Part shown: positions 19,543 through 27,185 of the stretch, piece by piece
Layout of the letters: each line of letters starts with the position of its first letter
Position numbering within the stretch: the stretch's first letter is position 1
Assembly (NCBI GenBank): GCA_040878345.1
Contig: JBBDML010000012.1
Coordinates: 1 to 28,010 of the forward strand
DNA: 28,010 nt
Reading direction: 5' to 3'
From: ZC4RG35 sp040878345
Lineage (GTDB): Bacteria; Actinomycetota; Acidimicrobiia; Spongiisociales; ZC4RG35
Position numbers and translations under genes: made by a program
Notes under the pieces: model-generated
What the model was told of the DNA's origin: nothing
Seen by the model: only the letters and a program-made list of their open reading frames with translations
Database searches by the model: none

Positions 19543-20220
19543 ATGACGACCAACACGAAGATCGAGGGATGGGCCGAGCAGATCGCCTCAGCCACGCCGA
19601 CGCTGGATCCGGAACAGCAGCGGATCGCACTTCGGATCTATCAGCTGATTGCGAAGACTGCGGAGCCGGTCACGATCACCCAGATTGCCGACGGAGCCGG
19701 CGTGCCCGCGGCCCGGGTGGAGGAGAGTCTGCGCTCATGGCCGCTGGTCCTTTGGGACGACCAGGATCGGGTCGTGGGGTTCTGGGGGATCCACGCCGAA
19801 CATGTGACCCCGACCCATTCCATCGAAGTGGGCGGGACCACGGTCTACGCGTGGTGCGCCTGGGACACGTTGTTCGTCACCGAGATCCTCGGCCGCCAGA
19901 CCCAGGTCACCTCTACGGACCCCGAGCAAGGGACAACGATCCGACTCACCGTCACCCCCGGTGGCGTTACCAGCCTCGATCCGCCGGAAGCAGTGGTGTC
20001 GCTTCTCCTCCCCGAGGACGGGCTCACCGACGACGCCATCCAACGGTTCTGCCACAAGGTGCACTTCTTCTCCTCACCGGATTCCGCGGAAGCCTGGATC
20101 GCCGGCCGGCACGGCCTTTTCACCGTGACTGTCGATGAGGCTTTCGAATTGGGGAGGCTCACCAACCGTCTCCGCATGGGCGACGTCATCGACGGACCTG
20201 ACCGAGCCGAGGCCGAATGA
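19543..20220 (+). CDS. merB: MerB-like organomercurial (alkylmercury) lyase
   Basis: The 225-residue protein has the N-terminal winged-helix part (about 25-70, ALRIYQLIAKTAEPVTITQIA) and the MerB catalytic domain. The catalytic triad of R831b MerB (Cys96, Asp99, Cys159) is present as Cys105 and Asp108 (AWCAWDTLF) and Cys170 (RFCHKVHFFSS). The enzyme cleaves carbon-mercury bonds and releases Hg(II) in the cytosol. ATG 19543 is preceded by GGGAGGTG. No merA reductase is present in the window; the downstream genes are thiol/selenol redox proteins, so the operon may handle mercury differently or use another substrate. Its stop overlaps the next start (ATGA). Confidence 0.92.
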   Translation: MTTNTKIEGWAEQIASATPTLDPEQQRIALRIYQLIAKTAEPVTITQIADGAGVPAARVEESLRSWPLVLWDDQDRVVGFWGIHAEHVTPTHSIEVGGTTVYAWCAWDTLFVTEILGRQTQVTSTDPEQGTTIRLTVTPGGVTSLDPPEAVVSLLLPEDGLTDDAIQRFCHKVHFFSSPDSAEAWIAGRHGLFTVTVDEAFELGRLTNRLRMGDVIDGPDRAEAE

Positions 20221-20528
20221 TGGAGATCACCCTTCAGCACTTCGACGGCTGTCCCAACTGGGAGACCACCGCCCACCACCTGTCCCGGCTGGTGGAGGAA
20301 GGGTTGGACGCCACCATCGGCTACGAGCTGATCGACAGCCACGAGTCCGCCGTCGCCCGCGGATTCCGTGGCTCACCGACCGTGCTCATCGACGGCATCG
20401 ACCCATTCGCCAACAAAGACGGCCCCGTTGGGCTGGCCTGTCGCGTCTACCGCACCGACCACGGGTATGCCGGCTCACCGACCCTCCCCCAGCTCCGCCA
20501 CGCCATCCAAACCGCAGGAAAGAGGTGA
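20217..20528 (+). CDS. Small thioredoxin-fold protein in the merB operon
   Basis: The 103-residue protein begins MEITLQHFDGCPNW and contains RGFRGSPTVLIDG, the cis-Pro region of a thioredoxin-like fold, near residue 55. The single redox cysteine is Cys12 (codon TGT 20250-20252); the CxxC second cysteine is replaced by Trp (C-P-N-W). As I recall, relatives of this family exist with selenocysteine at this site. It overlaps merB (ATGA) and the rhodanese gene (GTGA), so all three are translated together. It may shuttle thiols, or metal ions released by MerB (inference). Confidence 0.8.
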   Translation: MMEITLQHFDGCPNWETTAHHLSRLVEEGLDATIGYELIDSHESAVARGFRGSPTVLIDGIDPFANKDGPVGLACRVYRTDHGYAGSPTLPQLRHAIQTAGKR

Positions 20529-21277
20529 ACAGATTGGTCACTGATATCGACCGCTCTCAGCTGCTCCGTCTAATCGAAGACGAGGACGCTCAGCTCGTCG
20601 ACGTGCTCCCCGAACCGGAGTACGTCGAGGCTCACCTCCCTGGTGCGGTCAACATCCCACTGGAACACCTCTCCGCCGAAACGACCGGAGTCCTCTCCTC
20701 CCACAGGCCCGTGGTTGTCTACTGCCACGACGGATTGTGAGACATGTCCCCACGAGCCGCGTGCCGGCTCGAAGCCCTCGGATACGAGGCCTACGACTAC
20801 GTCGACGGCATCGCCGACTGGAAAGCCGCCGGGCTCCCAACCGAAGGCACCGCTGAGCCGAAACAGCGGGTCGCCGACGCCACCAGACCCGACGTCCCCA
20901 CCTGCCGACCGGACGAGACCATCGGAGTGGTCGCCAGCCGCGTGATCCAAGCCGGCTGGGATGTGTGCGTGGTCGTCGACTGCGACGCCATGGCCATCGG
21001 CCGCATCCGCGGGCCAGGCTTCGACGCCGACTCTGAACGCCAAGCCGTCGATGTCATGGAGCCTGGGCCCAGCACCGTCCGACCAGACGGGCATCTCCAA
21101 CCCCTCGTCGACCGGATGCACAACCGCAACGCCCCCCACGTACTCGTCACCACCCCACAGGGCAGGTTGATAGGGATCCTCATCCGAGACGAAGCAGCCC
21201 GCCTCCTCGCCGGAGAGACACCAACCCAGATATGGCGAGACTGCGCCGGATGCCCCGGCCGATGGGCCACCCGCTGA
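20525..21277 (+). CDS. Rhodanese-CBS protein with in-frame UGA (candidate selenoprotein)
   Basis: Reading through one TGA (20738-20740) gives a 250-residue protein: a rhodanese domain (about 1-100; LVDVLPEPEYVEAHLPGAVN, then VVVYCHDGL-U-DMSPRAA) and a pair of CBS motifs (about 120-235). Family relatives have Cys at the UGA position, as in YC-x4-C-D-x-SPRAA. The UGA is codon 72 and Cys67 is the likely rhodanese nucleophile, giving C-x4-U. The frame after UGA is fully conserved in style (LEALGYEAYDYVDGIADWKAAGLP), so decay is unlikely. A SECIS-like hairpin lies 19 nt downstream. Start GTG 20525 overlaps the previous stop; TTG 20534 is an alternative. Standard annotation would cut it at 20740 and call a second gene from 20744. 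Confidence 0.85.
20753..20771 (+). promoter_or_regulatory. Candidate bacterial SECIS hairpin of the rhodanese gene
   Basis: CGAGCCG (20753-20759) pairs perfectly with CGGCTCG (20765-20771) around loop CGUGC. The loop starts 20 nt after the UGA and has a G in its first two bases, meeting the usual bacterial SECIS rule (loop about 16-37 nt from UGA). Confidence 0.6.
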
Positions 21278-21402
21278 ACTCTTGTAGTTGTAGGCCCAAA
21301 GAACGGCTGTCGTTGCCACCTGAGCAAATGGGTGCAAGGCCCGGTCAGAGCCGGTTGTCGATTCTTGTCATTGCGTGTTCCATCCCCTATCGCGCCCTCT
21401 TT

Positions 21403-21424
21403 CGCGATGGACACGCGATGGACA
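21403..21424 (+). repeat. 11-bp tandem duplication
   Basis: CGCGATGGACA occurs twice head to tail in the gap between the rhodanese-CBS and CDF genes. It could be a regulator site or chance; nothing else was found in the 236-bp gap. Confidence 0.4.
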
Positions 21425-21513
21425 GCCACAACCGGGCGAGACCCCATCCCTGAGCCACCAGAATAGGAAGGCCGACCGGCGGTCTCGCGCTACCGCGGGC
21501 CGGCTCACCGGCG

Positions 21514-22128
21514 GTGTCTACGATCGGTCATGTGTCAGTTGGGGGAAAACTGAGCTTCAAACGGACCGTGGTCCTGGTGGCGGTTCTCAACCTCTCCTAC
21601 TTCGGGGTCGAGTTCATATCGGCAAGACGAATCGGTTCGGTGTCGCTTCTCGCCGACAGCATCGACTTCCTCGAGGACGCATCGGTCAACCTGCTCATCG
21701 TCGCGGCTCTCGGGATGGGCCTGGTGTGGCGGGCCCGGGTGGGCATGGCCTTGGCCGGGATCCTGCTGATCCCTGCCGGCGTCACCCTGTGGACCGCATG
21801 GGAGAAGCTTCTCGACCCGGTGGCCCCTGACCCACTCCGACTTTCCCTGGTTGGACTAGGCGCCCTGATAGTGAACCTGACCTGCGCCTTGCTGCTGGTC
21901 CGGTTCCGCGCTCAGCAAGGCAGCCTGGCCCGGGCCGCATTCCTCTCGGCCCGCAACGACGCCATCGCCAACATCGCCATCATCGTCGCCGGTCTGGTCA
22001 CCGCCTTCATCTTCAGATCGGCATGGCCCGATCTGGTGGTTGGGCTTGGGATCGCTGCCCTCAACGCAGACGCGGCCCGCGTGGTGTTCACCGCGGCGAA
22101 AGCAGAAAGAGTGGAAGCCCAAGCCTGA
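21514..22128 (+). CDS. CDF-like cation efflux membrane protein
   Basis: The product of about 204 residues (198 if GTG 21532 is used) has five to six membrane helices and resembles the membrane part of cation diffusion facilitators. The helix-2 signature GSVSLLADSIDFLEDASVN matches the family's S-x-S-x4-D-x2-D-F-x2-D-x3-N pattern, and ARNDAIANIAII in helix 5 supplies the second metal-site residues. The usual cytosolic C-terminal domain is missing, as in short CDF members. It probably exports a divalent metal and fits next to the merR-merB operon, though a separate promoter is likely. Neither GTG start has a clear ribosome site. Confidence 0.82.
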   Translation: MSTIGHVSVGGKLSFKRTVVLVAVLNLSYFGVEFISARRIGSVSLLADSIDFLEDASVNLLIVAALGMGLVWRARVGMALAGILLIPAGVTLWTAWEKLLDPVAPDPLRLSLVGLGALIVNLTCALLLVRFRAQQGSLARAAFLSARNDAIANIAIIVAGLVTAFIFRSAWPDLVVGLGIAALNADAARVVFTAAKAERVEAQA

Positions 22129-22567
22129 CTCGGCGCGGGATGGCGATCCATGCGAACGCAACCGAAGAGTCCGGTCTGGTTTGCCTCCGCGGTTGGCGAA
22201 AGCTCCGTGGGCCTTGATTGGATCGTGTTTGACCGGGTGGACTCGGATGAGCCGGCCCTCCTGTGAGATCTCGACGGCGTCCCTGACGACACGTACGTCG
22301 ACTTGCTGGCGGCGATGTGCATTCGCCGCGGCCACCTACCGGGTCGGCAAGCTGATATTCCCCGATGAGTCCACCTTTGCCTACCACCGGCTGACCGATG
22401 GTCGGGGGTCTGGCTGTATGAGCTCGAGGCCGACGTCGCTACGCTTCAAGCTCCGCTTCGGCGGGATCACGGATGGCGTGGGTGGCGGTCGAAGTTTGGC
22501 CTCTAATCGTGGCGCGCCGCCCCGGCAATACAGAGACTCCTATGCAACAATGAGCCGAGGAGCCCTC
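22129..22567. other. Gap between CDF and LuxR genes
   Basis: Apart from the transposase remnant, the 439 bp hold no convincing gene. The open plus-strand frame running into the LuxR gene from 22040 is a shadow with atypical composition. Confidence 0.5.
22135..22400 (-). pseudogene. Transposase C-terminal remnant
   Basis: A minus-strand frame reads AKVDSSGNISLPTR, then TAG, then VAAANAHRRQQVDVRVVRDA and VEISQEGRLIRVHPVKHD, HGAFANRGG. This resembles the beta-barrel C-terminal (Mu-transposase-C) domain of IS21- or IS481-type transposases. It contains at least one stop and lacks the catalytic DDE core. It is an old insertion scar, and no terminal repeats were recognised. Confidence 0.6.
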
Positions 22568-24265
22568 TTGAGCGAACCCACGCCGACCTCCACGGATACG
22601 GTCCGCCGCGCTGGCGAAGCGTTGGAGCGCGGCTCGTGGCAGGAAGCGCGCGAGCTCTTCGAGACGGCCCTCTCCCAAGGAGAGACACCTGAGGCGCTGG
22701 AGGGCTTGGGTCTGGCGGCGGCGTGGCTCGCTGACATCGAGGCCTCTGACGATGCCCGTGAACGCGCCTACCGCGCGTATCGCAAGCGCGGAGGTCGCCT
22801 CGACGCGGGACGAGTCGCACTGAGCATCGCATTGACCCACATCGGCTTCATGGGAGCACCAGCAATTGCTCGGGGCTGGCTTCGGCGCGCAGCCCGACTG
22901 ACCGAGGAGGTCGGTCCAACGCCGCTGCACGGATGGATCGCCCTCGGCGAGGGGTTTATCACCTTGGTCTACGACAAAGACGCCGCCAAAGGCCGCGAGC
23001 TCTCCGACGAGGCCGCAACCCTCGGGCGTTCCTTTGGCGACATCCACCTGGAGATGATGGCCACCGGACAGATAGGCCTCTGCATGGTGCATGTCGGTGA
23101 CGTGAGGGGTGGAATGCCCCTCCTCGACGAAGCGGTCGCCGCAGCAGTCGGAGGCGAGCTCACAGACAAGGGCGTGATCGTCAACACATGCTGCTACATG
23201 ATCACCGCCTGCCAGCTGGTGCGGGACTACGAGCGAGCGGCGCAGTGGGCGCGAAAGGCTATGGACTACTGCCGGGACTGGACCGATCGGACCACCTTCT
23301 CCTACTGCCGGACCGAGGCAGTGGCCACACTTATCTGGCAGGGGAAGTGGGAAGAGGCGGAGAACGAGCTTCGATCCACTCTCGCGGAGCTGGGCAGGTC
23401 ACAGTCTTCGATCGCAGCGAAGGCCTCGGCGCGGCTGGCCGATCTTCGCCGGCGTCAGGGCAGGTTCGAGGAGGCACAAGCGCTTCTGGACGAGATCAGC
23501 TCCGAACCTCTCCGAGGCGCGTTCGGTCCCGAGATCCTTCTGGGTCGAGCGCAGCTTGCTCTGGATCGAGGTGACCACGCCGACGCCGCCGAACTGGCCG
23601 AGCGCTATCTCCGTCGCGTTCCGCGCGAGGTTCCGCCGGAACGTCTCGACGGAGTTGCCGCATTCGCGCTCGCACGCCTTCGCGCCGACGGCTCGGGCGC
23701 CGAGGAGTCGGTCACAGAGATCAACAAGATCGCCAACACACTCGGCACGGAGGCAGTGCGAGCCACTGCAAACTTCATATGTGGTATCGCCGAGGTCGCG
23801 GCCGGTGATCTCGAGCAGGCCCGCCGTCTCCTGGAGGACGCCGCCGACTTCTACGAGGGTTCCGGCGGCGTGCAGGAGTCAGGCCGAGCCCGGCTCGAAC
23901 TAGCGCGCGTCCTCGCCGAGCTCGATCGCCACGATGCCGCGGAGCATGAGGCGCGGGGAGCGCTCACCGCGCTCTCCTCGCTAGGCGCCAAGGCTGATGT
24001 GGAAGGCGCAGAGCGCCTTCTTAGCCAGCTCGGCTCATCCGCCGGACGGCGCACCGAAGGTGGAGCCGTACTCACCGAACGAGAGGCCGAGATCCTTCGC
24101 GCCCTTGCGAAAGGCATGTCAAACCAGGAGATCGCGTCAACGATGTTCCTCTCGGTCCGCACAGTAGAGAGGCACATTTCGAACATCTACACGAAGGTTG
24201 GGGCCCACGGAAAGGTGGCGCGAGCGACCGCGACCGCTTACGCCTACACACATGGACTCGCCTAA
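22568..24265 (+). CDS. TPR-containing LuxR-type transcriptional regulator
   Basis: From TTG 22568 the product is 565 residues: helical TPR-like repeats through most of its length (for example ERGSWQEARELFETALSQG, RDYERAAQWARKAMDYC, GDLEQARRLLEDAADFYEG), then a C-terminal LuxR helix-turn-helix starting LTEREAEILRALAKGMSNQE and containing VRTVERHISNIYTKVG. It has no ATPase domain, unlike the LAL regulator at 1213. The TTG start is chosen because GAGGAG (22557-22562) lies 5 nt before it; ATG 22550 has no such site. It probably controls the adjacent cupin and SnoaL-like genes. Confidence 0.88.
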   Translation: MSEPTPTSTDTVRRAGEALERGSWQEARELFETALSQGETPEALEGLGLAAAWLADIEASDDARERAYRAYRKRGGRLDAGRVALSIALTHIGFMGAPAIARGWLRRAARLTEEVGPTPLHGWIALGEGFITLVYDKDAAKGRELSDEAATLGRSFGDIHLEMMATGQIGLCMVHVGDVRGGMPLLDEAVAAAVGGELTDKGVIVNTCCYMITACQLVRDYERAAQWARKAMDYCRDWTDRTTFSYCRTEAVATLIWQGKWEEAENELRSTLAELGRSQSSIAAKASARLADLRRRQGRFEEAQALLDEISSEPLRGAFGPEILLGRAQLALDRGDHADAAELAERYLRRVPREVPPERLDGVAAFALARLRADGSGAEESVTEINKIANTLGTEAVRATANFICGIAEVAAGDLEQARRLLEDAADFYEGSGGVQESGRARLELARVLAELDRHDAAEHEARGALTALSSLGAKADVEGAERLLSQLGSSAGRRTEGGAVLTEREAEILRALAKGMSNQEIASTMFLSVRTVERHISNIYTKVGAHGKVARATATAYAYTHGLA

Positions 24266-24409
24266 TTACGTGTAGACCGCACGCGATCTGCGTGTACACA
24301 CCGATGCACTCCGTTGCCTTCGAAGGTAATTCTTCTACGGCCACGAGCTCGCCGGACGTCCGTTCGGCGGACACCCGGCGAGCTCCGGCCTCAAAGAGTG
24401 GAGGACGAG

Positions 24410-24856
24410 ATGTCGGTCAACGGCTACGTGAGGCTCCCAGGAGAGGGAGAGTCGTACTGGACGGCGGGGGCAAAGGGCACAATTAAGGGCCCGAAGGTTT
24501 ACGAGGTGGAGAATCCACCCGGTTACGAGATCCCGCTCCATGTGCACGACGATGAGGATGAGGTGCACTACTACCTCGAAGGCAACGTGACTATTACCTG
24601 CGGCGACGAGACCTTCAAAGCCGAAGCGGGAAGCCTCGCGTTCTTGCCCAAGGGAATCCCGCATGCGCTCCGTTTCGACGAGGGTGGACCGGGTCGGTGG
24701 CTGTGGCTCCCACCTGAGAGTCACGACGAGCTGTTCCGCGAGGCCGGCATTCCGACCAGCCAGCCCGAGCCCGCCGAAGAGGATCTGGACATGGAGCGGG
24801 TGATCGGGGTCTTCGAGAAGCACGGGATGAGATTCCTTGAGGAGGATGGAAACTGA
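24410..24856 (+). CDS. Cupin-domain protein
   Basis: The 148-residue single-cupin protein has motif 1 PLHVHDDEDEVHYYLEG (two His and Glu metal ligands) and motif 2 GSLAFLPKGIPHALRF (third His). It is therefore a metal-binding jelly-roll, similar to quercetin-dioxygenase-like cupins; the substrate is unknown. ATG 24410 follows GGAGGACGAG. Its stop overlaps the next start by one base, so it forms a two-gene operon with the SnoaL-like gene. Confidence 0.9.
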   Translation: MSVNGYVRLPGEGESYWTAGAKGTIKGPKVYEVENPPGYEIPLHVHDDEDEVHYYLEGNVTITCGDETFKAEAGSLAFLPKGIPHALRFDEGGPGRWLWLPPESHDELFREAGIPTSQPEPAEEDLDMERVIGVFEKHGMRFLEEDGN

Positions 24857-25290
24857 TGCAGACAGGCGGAGGAGTGATGACCGTCAAGGGCAACGAGGCA
24901 GCGCTTATGCGAGCGGTCGAGGCGTGGAACTCTGGAAACGTCGACTCCTATATGGAGCTATACGCCCAGAACCTCAAGCTGCACGCAGGCACCTATGACT
25001 TCCCCGACAGGGCCGCGGTCGAGCGAATGTACAAGGGCTTCCACGCCGCCACCAGCGGTCTGGTGCTCTACATCCACGAGTCGTTCGGCGACGAGGACAA
25101 ACTGGCGGTGCGTTACACGGTCACCGGAACCCACACCGGCGAGCTGATGGGCATCCCGCCGACGGGCCGAGAGTTCTCGATGACGGGTATCACCATTATG
25201 CATTTCGACGGAGGAAAGGTCGTCGAGAGATGGGACTTCGACGATTCCTCAGAGGTTCTGTCCCGCTTGGGCGCCGATTCGACAAACTGA
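24856..25290 (+). CDS. SnoaL-like/NTF2-fold protein
   Basis: The 144-residue protein (137 from ATG 24877, which has GGAGGAG immediately upstream and matches the family start better) is a SnoaL-like polyketide-cyclase/NTF2 fold. Typical pieces are MRAVEAWNSGNVDSYMELY, a central TGTHTGELMGIPPTGREF, and ITIMHFDGGKVVERWDFDD. Members act as cyclases, isomerases or ligand carriers; no catalytic pair can be assigned. It is co-translated with the cupin gene. Confidence 0.87.
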   Translation: MQTGGGVMTVKGNEAALMRAVEAWNSGNVDSYMELYAQNLKLHAGTYDFPDRAAVERMYKGFHAATSGLVLYIHESFGDEDKLAVRYTVTGTHTGELMGIPPTGREFSMTGITIMHFDGGKVVERWDFDDSSEVLSRLGADSTN

Positions 25291-25303
25291 GGGGCTCTCT
25301 CGA

Positions 25304-25345
25304 AGTGGGGCAGGAATGAAACCTGCGACCCTCGGGTTATGAGGG
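25304..25345 (-). tRNA. Partial initiator-tRNA-like 3' half (copy 1, degenerate)
   Basis: On the minus strand this reads anticodon loop CUCAUAA, a variable region, a T-arm with perfect 5-bp stem GCAGG/CCTGC and part of an acceptor strand. The 5' half (D-arm) is missing. It resembles a tRNA-fMet 3' half and is likely an integration scar, not a working tRNA. Confidence 0.5.
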
Positions 25346-25492
25346 CAACGTCACGAATAGCAGATAGTGGCAGCGATAACCGATAGTCAACCTCAGAACG
25401 GTTAGAGATCGCTGTTAACGGGTGATCGGCCATGAGCCTGGAATCCTCAGAAGGCTCGGACCGAGAGCGGTATCCGATTCTTGCGACTCTCC

Positions 25493-25639
25493 TTACGTGG
25501 GTGCCAGGTCGCGCAGGGCTTCAACGCGGCGGCTTAGGGCGAATCGCTCGTCTTCGTCAAGCCATCGACCGTCGACCTCGCCTTCGACAACAAACGCAGC
25601 TTGGCGGTGATCATAGATTTGCTCGACGTCGATGAGCAC
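25493..25639 (-). CDS. Short ORF or C-terminal gene remnant
   Basis: A 48-residue minus-strand frame from GTG 25639 reads MLIDVEQIYDHRQAAFVVEG and ends RRVEALRDLAPT. Composition looks coding, but there is no ribosome site and the frame closes just upstream with TAG. It is probably what is left of a gene at a recombination scar. Confidence 0.3.
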   Translation of the reverse strand: MLIDVEQIYDHRQAAFVVEGEVDGRWLDEDERFALSRRVEALRDLAPT

Positions 25640-25726
25640 CGCCGAGTCCCGGGCCTACAGGCAGAAGGCCGCCAGACCCTTCGAAAAGCTCATCAAGTAC
25701 AAACCAGCCAACGCCGCCGGCAGAAG

Positions 25727-25759
25727 ACACGGTAGAAGAACCGCATAACACGGTAGAAG
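25727..25759 (+). repeat. 12-bp direct repeat, 21-bp period
   Basis: ACACGGTAGAAG is found at 25727-25738 and 25748-25759, just before the tRNA terminator hairpin. Its role is unknown; such direct repeats near tRNA ends can be integrase arm sites. Confidence 0.4.
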
Positions 25760-25788
25760 CCCTGGCCGGCATTGCGCTAGCCAGGGCT
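25758..25788. terminator. Terminator hairpin beside the tRNA fragment
   Basis: AGCCCTGGC (25758-25766) and GCCAGGGCT (25780-25788) form a 9-bp stem with a 13-nt loop, ending in TTT on the plus strand. It lies directly after the 3' end of the minus-strand tRNA fragment and is probably its original terminator. Confidence 0.65.
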
Positions 25789-25793
25789 TTCAG

Positions 25794-25845
25794 TAGCGGG
25801 GGCGGGATTTGAACCCGCGACCTTCGGGTTATGAGCCCGTCGAGG
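25794..25845 (-). tRNA. Partial tRNA-fMet(CAU), 3' half only
   Basis: On the minus strand the anticodon arm CGGG-CUCAUAA-CCCG, variable loop, T-arm (GCGGG/CCCGC with loop UUCAAAU) and acceptor strand CCCCGCU plus discriminator A are intact. The D-arm and 5' acceptor strand are absent; the adjacent sequence does not pair. The three G-C pairs next to the CAU loop are typical of initiator tRNA. It is the 3' end kept by an element that integrated at this tRNA gene. Confidence 0.75.
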
Positions 25846-26215
25846 AGGCCTCCGATAGCGTTGGAGCTGATCAATTAGCGATGATCTGCATCGTGACAAA
25901 TCGGAACTGCTGCTAACGAGTAACGCACGCTGTCGGCCTGTGTCAGGTCGTTGGGCTTCAGTCTGGCTTCAGCCCGCCCACCAATGCAACGCTTCGCAGG
26001 TCGTTACGAGCCAGCCCCATGCTCCGTTGTCTTTTGGCGCTGCACCCAGGGGGCATATTGGCCGTTATGCGTGGGCTGACCTTCTTGTCAGATGGCGTCG
26101 GAGCAATGCGGATCCCTCACATCCAGCTCTGTTCAGCCGCCGGTGGTGGGCCGAGTGAAGCCGTGGATGTGTCGAGGGTTGAGGCCAATAGGGGTCTCGG
26201 TCTGCAGGTCCATAT

Positions 26216-26524
26216 CTAGAGCACTCTTGGAAGGCGTCCCGTAGTACTCGACACTGAGGCCTCGAGCATCTGGCCGTATTCGCTGTATGACTCGTCCCAG
26301 TTGTCTTTGAGCATTTGCATATGGAAGTCCATAGACGCGGTATCAGGGTGGACTTGGATACTGGTCATCTCTGTCCCGTCCTCATTGAGGAATCCATGGA
26401 AGGCGATCACTTGAGGCTCATTTGCCTCAACCATTTTCACAATCTCCTTGTAGTAGCCCGTGAAGTCGGCAAGTTTGCCTTCCTTGACTTTCGCCCGGGT
26501 GATGGCGATCAACGGCTCGGTCAT
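26216..26524 (-). CDS. ABM-like (dimeric alpha/beta barrel) protein, frameshifted near its end
   Basis: The 102-residue product starts MTEPLIAITRAKVKEGK and continues with VEANEPQVIAFHGFLNEDG and MTSIQVHPDTASMDFHMQ, a small antibiotic-biosynthesis-monooxygenase-like ferredoxin fold of unknown substrate. Near 26256 the frame appears to lose one base: another frame on the same strand continues SVEYYGTPSKSALDMDLQ and ...NPRHIHGFTRPTTGG to a stop at 26133, which reads as the natural end. The current end (STTGRLPRVL) is therefore probably an artefact of mutation or sequencing error. It is divergent from the SARP gene. Confidence 0.75.
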   Translation of the reverse strand: MTEPLIAITRAKVKEGKLADFTGYYKEIVKMVEANEPQVIAFHGFLNEDGTEMTSIQVHPDTASMDFHMQMLKDNWDESYSEYGQMLEASVSSTTGRLPRVL

Positions 26525-26687
26525 GGTTTCTTCTCTCTCTGTTGGCCGCCAAGCAGTACGAACTACCAGCGATCCTAAGCCGATCCCGAACTGGACGCCT
26601 CGCACGAGTACTTCATTCGCTGACTGCCCCGGGCCTGCAGGAAACTGGATGTGTAGCGTCGGGGATAGAACCGGAGAGGTTTCAGAA

Positions 26688-27185
26688 GTGGAGTTCCGCA
26701 TCCTGGGGGCCCTGGAGGTCATCGACGACCAGGGGACCCCATTGCCCTTGCCTAAGGGTCGAGGCCGTGCGTTGTTGGCCTTGCTGATTTTGCACGCCGG
26801 CCAAGTGGTATCGACCGATCGGCTGATCGATGAGCTCTGGGGCGAGAAGCCATCCGCCACAGTGACGACCGCGCTCCAAGGTCTCGTCTCTGGTCTGCGC
26901 AAACTGCTGGAGCCTTCCAGATCGAGCGGCGAGACCCCAACTGTCCTCAAGACTAATTCTCCAGGTTACCTGCTCGCCGTCGACGCCGACCAGGCAGACG
27001 CGCTTCGTTTCCGACGCCTGCTAAACGAAGCGGCGGGGGTGCCTGGCCCAGAGCAGACGGCGATCGTTCAGGCTGCCCTGGACTTATGGCGTGGCCCGGC
27101 TCTGACCGACTTCGCCTATCAGCCGTTCGCACAGGGGGAGATCACGGCGCTGGAAGAGCTTGCGTGCCCACCGACTTCACTCTGA
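26688..27185 (+). pseudogene. SARP/AfsR-type regulator, truncated in the BTAD domain
   Basis: From GTG 26688 (GAGAGG upstream) a 165-residue frame reads VEFRILGALEVIDDQG, KGRGRALLALLILHAGQVVS and DELWGEKPSATVTTALQGLV, a typical SARP winged-helix, and then enters the BTAD domain (ALDLWRGPALTDFAYQPFAQ). Similarity stops after ITALEELA and the frame ends six codons later at 27185. A complete BTAD would need about 100 more residues. The break coincides with the start of the redoxin frame, so a deletion joined the two. DNA binding may survive, but full function is unlikely. Confidence 0.7.

Larger units (their letters stand above)
25291..26132. other. Long gene-poor stretch between tRNA fragments and ABM gene
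   Basis: About 840 bp holding two tRNA-fMet-like 3' halves, a terminator, a 12-bp direct repeat (ACACGGTAGAAG at 25727 and 25748) and short ORF remnants. It looks like a junction left by integrating elements. Confidence 0.5.

Noticed and set aside
20744..21277. Separate gene starting at ATG 20744
   Set aside because: It is the in-frame continuation of the rhodanese domain after the UGA; the ATG is the Met of DMSPRAA, not a true start.
21278..21513. Possible RNA gene between rhodanese-CBS and CDF genes
   Set aside because: No tRNA fold or other recognisable RNA structure could be drawn; only a short tandem repeat is seen.
25632..25748. 38-codon plus-strand ORF MSTAESRAYRQKAARPFEKL
   Set aside because: Basic and short, overlaps a better minus-strand frame, has no convincing ribosome site.
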